Shown here: positions 55,964-64,000 of the stretch, one piece after another
Position numbering within the stretch: position 1 is the stretch's first letter
Layout: each line of letters begins with the position of its first letter
NCBI RefSeq assembly: GCF_000471905.2
Contig: NW_006499799.1
Location: 3,624,719 to 3,688,718, forward strand
DNA length: 64,000 bases
Direction of reading: 5' to 3'
Source: Amborella trichopoda
Taxonomy: Eukaryota; Streptophyta; Magnoliopsida; Amborellales; Amborellaceae
Position numbers and translations under genes: made by a program
Notes under the pieces: generated by a model
Told to the model about the DNA's origin: nothing
The model's database searches: none
What the model saw: the letters and a program-made list of their open reading frames with translations, nothing else

Positions 55964-57809
55964 CTCTATCTCTCTCTTTCTCTCTCCTCTTTTCCCTTTC
56001 ATTTTTTTCCCTCTCTTTCTCACTCTTCTTTTCTCTCTCGTCTCTCCCTTTCTCTTTCATGCTTTCATCTTTATCTCTTTCTCTCTCTTCCTCCTCTGGT
56101 CTATCATGAATCTCTTTCCCTACTTTTCTTTCTTTCTCCATTCATGCATGGAGGAGCTATCATCTAGTGTTATACCTTCCTGTTCATGAGACATGAACAA
56201 TAAGTCGAGCCTTGGCCCAAGTGGCGGGTCGGGCCTCTTTCAAAGTTTTCTCTCGTTCTTCTCTTTTGTCACAAACGGTGCATGCCTACTGCCGCCTATG
56301 CTTTCTTGCTCTTTCTTCTCTTCTGTCACAGATGGCACAAGCCTATCGCCGCCTTTGTTTTCTCTCCCTTCTCTCTTCTATAACAGACGGTGCAAGCCTA
56401 TGGCTGCCTATGCTTTCTCTCTCTTTCTTCTCTTTGGTCACAGAGGGTGCAAGCCTATCGTTGCTTATTCTTTCTCTCTTATTCTTCTCTTCGGTCATTG
56501 ATGGTGCAAGCCTATTTCCACCTGTGTTTTCTCTCTCTTTCTTCTCTTCTGTCATTGTCGGCGCAAGCTTATCACTCCATGTTTCTCTCTCTTTCTTCTA
56601 TTCGGTCACAGACGGCACAAGCCTATTGCTACATGTATTTTCTCTCTCTTTCTTCTCTTCAGTCACAGCTGGCGCAAGCCTAACGCCGCCTATGTTTTCA
56701 ATCCTTGTACTTCTATCACAGATGATGGAAGACTATTGTCGCCTGTGTTCCTTCTCTTTCTCTCCTATCATAGACGGCGGAAGAACATCACTGCCTGTGT
56801 TCATCTTCTCTCTTTTCTCTTTATGTCACAACCGGCGGACGACCATCGCCGCCTGAGTCTCATCTACCTCTTTCTCATGTCACAGCCGGCGTAAGCCTAT
56901 TGCCACTTGTGTTTCCTCCTCACTTTTCTTCCTCACGCCATAGATGGCGAAGGCCATCACCGTCTGAGTCTTCTCTCTCTCCATCTCATTGCCATCTATG
57001 TCCTCCTTCTGCTTTCCTTCCCTTCTCTCTCTTGTTCTTCCCTCAGTGTTTTCTCTCTAACTTTGCTTCTCTTCTCTTTTCACTTCTTTTCTTCTTCTTC
57101 TTCTCATCTCTCTCTCTTTTTGTTCTTCTTCTTCTTTCTATTACCCTTTCAATTGACCAAGAGAGCTGGACATTAGCATTCCATGGTAATCCAGCTGTCT
57201 AGCAGTAATGTTGTTGTGCCAGTCAGAGTTACTGGGCCCGCTTTACTGTCACGACAGACTAACCATCTTGTCAAGCTAGTCGGTATTGGTTCTGTGGTCT
57301 AGTAGTAGTTATGTTGAGCCGGTTTGAGTTTTCGAGCCCATTTTATAGCCATGTCAGGTCAACTACTTACGAGTTTAGTGACTGTGTAAGTCTCACCGTC
57401 TGGTCAAATTCTTCTAATATTTCTTCTCTCACTCTTCTCTTCCTTTTTTTGAATGTGCACGCCTGTGTACGTTCCCTAAAGGCAAGGTGAGGTCCCTTGA
57501 CCCACTTGTCTTGTAACATTTGTCATGTCTGTGTGATTGCAGAAATAGAAGAGTACAGGTCAAGGGAGGCGATTCCGAAACAATTTTACAACTGGAGTGC
57601 TTTCTTCGTAATTAAGAGGGCGCCCATGCGAGCCAACCCGAGTAAGTCCCGAACCCACCTTAATGTCCTCTCTCATTGGTTGGTCTACCTGCCCTTATTT
57701 TGAGTAAGGTTCCCAAGAGAGCGATCTCAAGTCCCGAGTTCCCTCGAGACCCGAGACATGAGCTGTTATATCGTCTAGATCCGGAGGGCGAGATCGAGGC
57801 ACCTAACCA
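55964..57809 (+). repeat. Tat LTR4, downstream part (5' LTR end of copy D)
   Basis: Resumes with the second CTCTA and CT-rich sequence. The motif array at 56,260-56,960 has units with GTCACAGACGGCGCAAGCCTA and TGCCGCCTATG. The end block (57,150-57,809) matches LTR1-LTR3 and ends ACCTAACCA, followed after three bases by a primer-binding site. Long hydrophobic open frames here are CT-tract artefacts. Confidence 0.88.
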
Positions 57810-57812
57810 GCT

Positions 57813-57830
57813 TGGCAACTCCACTGGGGA
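57813..57830 (+). other. Primer-binding site of copy D, tRNA-Arg type
   Basis: TGGCAACTCCACTGGGGA follows the LTR end. One change (A for G at position 5) from the tRNA-Arg complement TGGCGACTCCACTGGGGA. Copy C shares that A. Confidence 0.8.
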
Positions 57831-59365
57831 CTTAGTACCTTAGTCAGATCGTACTTGTTTGGCTAGTTTCTCCGTTTATTTTCTGTTTTTCACACTCATG
57901 GTTTCCGGGTTCTGTAACCCATTTATTTGGATCGGGGACTTCCTTATCCCCGCATTCGTGAGTGTCCCCAGGGAACAAGTTCCTCCAACTTCATTCTCAA
58001 CCTTCCTTTTGAGTAAATACCCTGCATCTAGCTCCCAGGTCCTAACCTGGATGGGTGTGAGGTGGGACTTAAAGGTCCCTCACTCCCCATCTCCTCACTC
58101 TGGTGGAACCTTCGCCAAGGCACCTTGCATAGGCAGCACACACATGACCACTCACAGCATGCACCTAGTTATCAGTAAGCCACTTGTCGATCGTATTGTC
58201 GAGGTACGCTAGAAGCCTGGCCAGTCCCTCTCTGCAAAAGACAAGCAAATTGTCGTTGATTCTGTAGGTCGCCGAAAGGTTACCCCCCACACTTCAGCAC
58301 CACCACGAGTCTCTATCCCTAGAGGCTCAACACATCGAGGCGGAGACCCCCTAGGGCCTCCACCTCTCACACACACCCTAAGGCTTGTGGGCCTCCCACT
58401 CAAGCCACACCTCGGGGCAACTCTCGTATTGCCTCAAGCCAGTGTCCAGGACCGGGCCTCCTTGGGCTAGGTCATGTACATGCTATGCATGTGCACCCCA
58501 CCTCTAGGGGTAAAGCCTTAACTGCGTCAACCCGAGTACACTGGAGACGACTTCCTCGACTTCCTACTCATCACACACTAGCGCATGCTGTAAGGGGCAG
58601 GCTTCCACCTGTTTCTTATAGACACCTGCTCGCGATTCTCAGCCTCCTAAGGCCAGTCAATCTACGCAAGCCCGGGCTGACCCCAAAGCCACCTGTATTC
58701 CTTCTTCAAGGGACGCACATGCGTTCCCTAGCTAAACTGTTGTTCCCCACTCCCGACTCGGGAGTCATCGTGAGTCCATCATTCCACCGCCTACCCCTTC
58801 TTTTTCGGGCAAGCACCTCAAACCTTGGTACTCAAAGACCTTCCCCAAGAGTACCATCTTGGACCAGCCGTATTATCTCGGTCATGCCCCTAGAATCTAT
58901 AAGAGTACTCGAGGAAAAGACCTCATGAGAGACCATGTCCTTCTTCTCCCTCGACCCAGGTTGACTTCAGTCCTTGGCCCCCATCCTTTGCCGCACCTAA
59001 TGGAGATAGCTCTCTCTTGCGCCAGACGAGTTGACTAGTTGTAGTCTCATCCGTAATTCTTGCATGAGATACATCAAAGTCTCAAAGCCAAGCGCAACAA
59101 GGGACTGCGAATTCTGATTAAAGAAGTAGTCAAGAGAGTCGAAACACCCAGCTCTGACAACCTTCTTTACCAGAATCCCTTCTACCCTCTTCGGAAGACA
59201 AACCTTAAAGAAGAGGAAAGGGAATCCTGCACTGTGATTAACGTTGTTGAAGATGACCAGGACACCCAGTAGCCACCGTCTCAAGACCGTCGAGAACCAT
59301 TCCTTACCCGCTCAACATACAAGTGTCCGGCCTAGTTAGGGCATGCTGATCCCCTACTGACTGAC
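57831..59365 (+). pseudogene. Leader and N-terminal gag extension, copy D
   Basis: Collinear with copy C 35,598-37,190. MHLVISKPLVDRIVEVR near 58,161, then a stop, KDKQIVVDSVGRRKVTPHT and PPRVSIPRGSTHRGG. Further on are basic and proline-rich pieces with stops, then EIHQSLKAKRNKGLRILIKE near 59,063. The shared reading frame between C and D suggests this was once translated. Function unknown. Confidence 0.55.
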
Positions 59366-61130
59366 TTGCCACGTGCGACCCGTCAAGCACGAAAACCTTC
59401 GACTGCATCCAAGCCTGACCTCCAAGGAGAACTAGTAAGCGTCATGGTTATAAATGAATCTGCCGACTCTCTGAAGGCCCGCATGGAAAGGTTTGAACAG
59501 ATGGACAAGACCGACCGTATCGAGGTCGCCCGACACTCGGCTAACCATGAGGTCAATTCCCATCATTCGGAAGATGTACCTCCCAAGCAGCCTCCGCCTC
59601 TTATCTCACAGAACAATTATGTCCCTCACCCCTGCTCTCAAGTAGACATTGATCCTATGGTACCTCACAGCCTGAAGAATAGGCAGATCCTAGGCATATA
59701 GGGCATGACGCTTTACCACAAGCCGTACCTTTCTTATATTGATCAGGTTCCCTTCCCCCAGGACTTTAAGAAAGGGAAGTTTCCTCGCTTCGATGGAACA
59801 ACATCCCCCATCAACATATCGCCCACTTCCAAGCAGCATGTCGAGAGAAAGAGGCTGACGGGAGACTACTTCTTCGTCAGTTCGTTGAAACCCTTGACGG
59901 CTTTCCAGTGGTATGCTCGGCTGCCTCTAAACTCAGTACGTACTTGGGAGAAGATGGAGAAATTGTTCCATCAGTGTTTCTATGAGGTTGAGAGGGAGGT
60001 ACAAACCATTGAACTTCTCACCTTGACCCAAGAGCTAGATGAACCAGTGGATAAATTTATATCAAGGTGGAGAGATTTGGCGGCTCGCCATCCCAATCTT
60101 ATGCCTGAGAAGGAGGCAGTTCAAACCTGCGTTCCAAACATGTGACTTGAGATCGTTCTACATGTCGAGGCCTCTAACCCAACCTCCATGTCAGACCTAA
60201 TCTCTAAGTCAGTTCGCATAGAGAGCTTGTCAGGCCACCATAATGGGTCACGACAATAGTCTTAAAATTTGACAAACAATCGGGCCAATGGTAATTCTCG
60301 AGCCAACACTTGAGGCAACCAACAAAAAGGAGTGATCAGTGCAGCTGTCACACTTAATGATCCGAAGAAGATCACCTCCCAAACTTTGGACCTCTCCAAA
60401 GCTATCAGCACAGGAAAGACAGCACCTCAAGCAGGCAAATAGCAGCAGTCATACAATCGGGTGCCTCCAATTGCAAACCTTAATCGAAGTGAATATTGGA
60501 TAGCCCATAAGAATAAAGTTTATCCCTTTGAAAAGGAATGGGTGCCTGCATTGCTCCGATTAATGCTGAAATAGAATAGGGTTGAATTACTTGAGAGCAA
60601 TTTCCTTGACCAAGCTGGTTGAAACACACGCAAAATACTGTGCCTATCATCGAAGGGTAAATCACTCCACGGAAGACTGTTATACACTTAAAGACCTCAT
60701 CGAGGCTTTGATCCAGAAGGGTTAGCTTAAGTTTGAGGAACTCAAGAAGGCGTTCGGGGCAACGAAAGTCTCTCACATAGTGACCTTCGATGAAGAAGAT
60801 GATGCACCTGATCTCCTTCGAGCCTTCTTTGTCATGCTGCTTCAATTAAGCCTTATCACACTAAAGCCAACATGGCAACCCAAGCACCTTGCTAAGGGAA
60901 CAGAGGACCAGTGGTGCTCATACCATCAGATATGGGGACATGATCTGCGCGAATGCTTCAGTTTTCATGAGATAATCACAAAGAAAATACAGGAATGCAA
61001 TGAGTCATGTAACCTTCCACAAGGGGACCCTCAGATCATAGCTCCACCGGTGCAAGTGGACCTCCCGACACAAGATCTAGTTAATGATGATTCGGATCCT
61101 ACTGAACCCTCAACTTCCCAACCATAGATA
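59366..61130 (+). pseudogene. Tat gag, copy D, the fullest gag in the window
   Basis: MPRATRQARKPSTASKPD at 59,366, MVINESADS, a stop at about 59,699, then a long frame 59,705-60,142: YLSYIDQVPFPQDFKKG, FDGTT, TAFQWYARLPLNSVRTWEKM, and FISRWRDLAARHPN, ending in a stop after EAVQTCVPNM. The first zinc-finger-like motif (CAYHRRVNHSTEDC) is near 60,635-60,680 and the second (WCSYHQIWGHDLREC) near 60,910-60,955 in the frame 60,780-61,127. Stops near 60,240-60,320 and 60,725 break it. Confidence 0.88.
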
Positions 61131-62023
61131 TTCTACCACGAGCGAAGCAGACTTAAGTCATTAAAATGAGAGGCTATCCGTCAAGCTAGGGTTGTCCACA
61201 AACCTAGTGAGATGAATCAAGCACCTCCAAACGCACCCAAGAGGAGGCAGGCCCCAAGAAGGGCTAGCAGAAGGAACAAGCCCCTTTAAACATCGATCAA
61301 GCAAGAGTTCCTCAGGCCTCTTCCTACCTTGCCGACTTTGCAGGATTTCATCCCTGACGCAATCATCGTTACCCCTTCACCTCATAAGGAGGACAGCCCT
61401 GGGGTCATCCCTCACTCCGCACACATCCAATGAGGGAGATGATGTTAAAATCACTCTCCAACGATCTAAGCAGGAGAAAGACCTAAAGGACTCCCTGCAC
61501 ACGTCCAATTCTGGTGATGACATAAAAAGCTGCCCAGATAGGTCCAACGAGGGGAGTGACCTTAAATCCCGCTCACCTACTAACTCTTCTTCTTATTCTT
61601 CCCCCTCTTCCTCCTCGATGTCTCCTGCAGGTACAACTTTGCAATGTCTAGACTTCGATGTTCTTGACAGAGAATTTGAAAGAATCAACATAAGCAAGAT
61701 GCAATGGAGGTGGCTGAGAAAGACTTTAGCCCAAGCGGCTAGATTCTTAACAATTGCTGACGCCCTGACGGCTTAAGCTCTGTCTAAGCCATCTTCCTCT
61801 ACTGGAAAGAACATGAATTCCATGCCAAAGAAACCCCAGTGGCCCCTTGAGCCGGACTTTGAGCAAAGACTGAGAGAATCTAAAGGGTAGAGCTTCTATT
61901 CTCAAGAAACTTACCACATGATACAGGTCTGTAAAGTATCAACTAGCCCAATCCAAGCACCGCTAATACCCAATCAAGAATTGGATAATCCCTGCGAGGG
62001 TGTTTCTCAATCTCTCTATAACC
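61131..62023 (+). pseudogene. Gag-pol linker, copy D, ending at a large deletion
   Basis: Matches copy A 10,400-11,000 and copy B 12,600-13,380: LPTLPTLQDF, the acidic SNEGDDVK and GDDIKSCPDRSNEGSDLKS stretches, and LAQAARFLTIADALTA before a stop. After TYHMIQVCKVSTSPIQA, at about 61,915-62,020, sequence jumps to the middle of the integrase zinc region (CQIHSS). Protease, RT and both RNase H domains are gone. Confidence 0.75.
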
Positions 62024-62945
62024 AGGTGTGCCAAATACACTCAAGTCTTCTTCGCCAACCTTCAGAACCCCCACAGCCTACAGTGGCATCATGGCCCATC
62101 TCACAATGGGGTATGGACATTGTAGGGCTTATTGACCCTCCTTTGGCAATGGGTCGTGTCTTTATTCTAGCTACAACAAATTATTTCTCTAAGTGGGCTG
62201 AAGCGGTCCCCCTTAAGGATGTTCCTGGGACAACAGTGGCTAATTTCGTACGAGATCACATCATATATCGGTTTAGATTTCCTGATCGGATTATATCTGA
62301 CAACGGCCCTCAGTTCAAAAGTCATCACATTGATCACTTGGTTAACCAGTTCGCCTTTGATTGGAGATACTCGATTATGTATCACCCTCAAGCCAACAGA
62401 TTAGCTGAGGCTTTCAATAAGACCCTATGCACTGTTTTACGAAAATCAGTATCAAAGACAAAGAAGAACTGGCATGAGAATCTTCTTGAAGCCTTGTGGG
62501 CCTATCGTACTACCACACCAAATGCCACCGGTTCCACTCCTTACTCCCTAGTCTATGGGGGTGGTGCAGTTTTACCTCTTGAAATTCAAATTCCTTGGTT
62601 TCATGGCGTTATACATCAAGGACTAACCGAAGATGAGATAATCAAACTTCGGTATCAAGAATTGAATGCACTCGATGACAAGAGGTTAGAGGCTCAACAG
62701 AACCTCGAACTCAACCAGGGGAGAATGAAGAGGTATTTTGACAAGTCATTCAATTTCCGCTCATTCGGTCGTGGGGACCGATTGTTATGCATGGCCGATG
62801 TAAAGGGAAGTTTGAACCCAAGTGGGAAGGGCCCTTTATAGTAAAAAAGGTCTCGCCAAATGGATCTTACATACTAGCACATCCTGATGGAGAGCAGGTA
62901 ATGCCCCCTATCATTGGGCGATACTTAAAGAAATACTACCCATGA
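62024..62945 (+). pseudogene. Tat integrase, copy D, long open frame
   Basis: The best-kept Tat integrase core, open from 61,918 to 62,838 without a stop. WGMDIVGLIDPPLAMGRVF (first D), TTNYFSKWAEAVPLKDVPGTT, RIISDNGPQFKSHHIDHLV (second D), and NRLAEAFNKTLCTVLRKS (E). Then LLEALWAYRTTTPNATGSTP, YSLVYGGGAVLPLEIQIP, and QNLELNQGRMKRYFDKS. A frame change near 62,790 precedes the usual end KKYYP at 62,943-62,945. The N-terminal zinc-binding half was removed by the deletion, so activity is unlikely. Confidence 0.92.
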
Positions 62946-63639
62946 TACATACTCAAAAAGACTTGATGCACAACAGCATAAGAGTTAAAAAGGAGGGTAA
63001 AAATAAAATGAACAAGACAGTCCAAATACAAAGTTTAACGTTTTTTATTGAAGGAAAAAAGGAGTTACAAGTTACAAGCCAAAAAGCACATTATTAGGGA
63101 GGTTACAAATCTCTTGCATCTGAGGAAAAGAGAACAGTTGACACCCATAGTGTTTCTCTTGCATCTGAGGATAAGAGGATGGTTACAGGTCAAAAGAAGA
63201 AGCAAAACCACTTGGAGATTCAGCTTCGATTCATCTGACGAATGTCTCTAAAAAGGATCGTTATAGGCCAAAAGAAGAAGCCAACCATTTGTAAGTCAGC
63301 TTCAATGCATCTAACGAGGATATCAAACATACAAAGCAGACTTCTCTAGCAAGAAACTGGCCTATGATAGAGAGCATACCCTGTTCACAGTGGATACCCT
63401 TCCACAGAACAACATGGACTTCACTGTTGTGCTGAAGGACTTGACTTCCAACATACATCATAAGCTAGGCCTTACCACTGGTCACCACCCTTTACCTACC
63501 CAAGTCAGCACCGTGTGTGAACATCAACACACATGGCTCGTCGTCATGTGCAACAATTCGAACATGCAACTCACTACCACATGCGAGAAACACCATGCGT
63601 GTCATCACGCCCACCATGCACTGATAAGCGCCATCTAAG
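62946..63639 (+). repeat. 3' region downstream of integrase, copy D
   Basis: AT-rich start with AAAAAGGAGGGTAAAAATAAAATG, then repeated ATCTGAGGA and AAGAGGATGG segments matching copy A 6,080-6,340, and the shared AACAACATGGACTTCACTGTTGTG block at 63,409-63,432. From 63,500 to 63,640 is CA-rich sequence with CACCATGC. No antisense ORF is seen before the window ends. Confidence 0.7.
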
Positions 63640-63855
63640 GCTAGCACCGGCTGTGTCCTCCAAAGGCTAGAGCCGGCTATGTTGCTAACTCCTAGAGTCG
63701 GCTAACTTTTCTGAGACCAGTGCCAACTGTGTCTTCCGAAGGCTAGCGTCGGCTATGCTTATAACTCCCAGCGTCGACTTCCTTTCTTGAGGATCAGTGT
63801 CGGCTATGCTTTTAAAAGTCTAACGCTGGCTGCATATCCTAGGTCAGTGCTGCAG
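63640..63855 (+). repeat. GCTAGCACCGGCTGTG motif array, copy D
   Basis: Units of about 30-40 bp, such as GGCTAGCACCGGCTGTGTC, GGCTAGAGCCGGCTATG, TAGAGTCGGCTAAC and AACGCTGGCTGCA. Position matches the arrays at 5,540-5,760 (copy A) and 19,206-19,490 (copy B), between the post-integrase block and the antisense promoter. Confidence 0.75.
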
Positions 63856-64000
63856 TGACTATTCACCCCCTGGGGACTTTTCATTTTCCCATGCCCCCTC
63901 GATTCTGGTGGCTTCTCGTATTTTGGCCTAAGCCGTTTTGCCTCCCCAATGATTCAACGATTTCCAATGACAACCATCGCCACGTCCTGGCCTAACACAC
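63856..64000 (-). other. Start of the antisense leader region, copy D, cut by window edge
   Basis: Contains CACCCCCTGGGGACTTTTC and CTCGTATTTTGGCC and ends in ACCATCGCCACGTCCTGG, resembling 19,540-19,570 of copy B only loosely. The antisense promoter of copy D, if kept, would be to the right of the window. Confidence 0.4.

Noticed and set aside
55928..57202. Hydrophobic frames looking like membrane proteins
   Set aside because: CT-rich DNA encodes S, L and F in every frame; the region is LTR4.
57831..58480. A host gene exon between LTR4 and gag
   Set aside because: The segment is collinear with the leader of copy C and follows a primer-binding site directly.

Overview
This window is repetitive DNA from a nuclear plant genome, almost certainly a flowering plant with a large genome. 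I find no host gene, rRNA, tRNA or CRISPR array. Nearly everything belongs to LTR retrotransposons of two lineages. The plant call rests on Ty3/gypsy elements of the Tat lineage (gypsy-type plus second, archaeal-type RNase H, an antisense extra ORF with a plant mobile domain, primer site matching tRNA-Arg), a Tekay/Del-type chromovirus with an initiator-Met tRNA primer site, and very long LTRs full of CT tracts. The species cannot be named from sequence.

Layout. (1) 1-12,032: a Tat copy on the minus strand (copy A) with LTR, tandem arrays, an antisense promoter region, integrase, RNase H domains, RT and part of gag, running from the left window edge up to gag. (2) About 12,033: an inverted junction inside gag. 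(3) 12,036-20,640: a Tat copy on the plus strand (copy B) with gag, the only protease in the Tat copies, and the only antisense plant-mobile-domain ORF; RT, RNase H and integrase are deleted. (4) 21,060-35,576: a run of LTRs: LTR1 (ends 26,491), LTR2 (ends 31,686), a short inverted LTR-tail fragment, and LTR3 (ends 35,576). (5) 35,577-44,560: internal region of copy C. (6) 44,570-57,809: LTR4, split at 46,055 by a nested Tekay-type element (46,056-55,963) flanked by the 5-bp target duplication CTCTA. (7) 57,810-64,000: internal region of copy D (gag joined directly to integrase), running off the right edge.

How the parts relate. No copy could act alone. The four Tat copies have lost different domains: A and C keep RT and integrase but no protease, B keeps protease and the antisense ORF but no polymerase, and D keeps gag and integrase. 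Copies C and D follow each other sharing LTR4, and B, the LTR run, C and D are all on the plus strand, so the right three quarters read as a tandem chain of LTR and internal units. Copy A faces the other way, so 1-24,600 resembles a large, diverged, head-to-head inverted repeat.

The most interesting biology is an apparent second promoter inside the Tat element, pointing against gag-pol. A TATA box is kept at the same place in three copies (4,802; 20,201; 44,319), and in copy B it lies upstream of the antisense mobile-domain ORF. Also notable is a short motif, AGCGCCGGTTG and variants, arrayed in at least four contexts, including LTRs of both lineages. All coding regions carry stops and frameshifts, so this is a graveyard of old insertions, not an active system.
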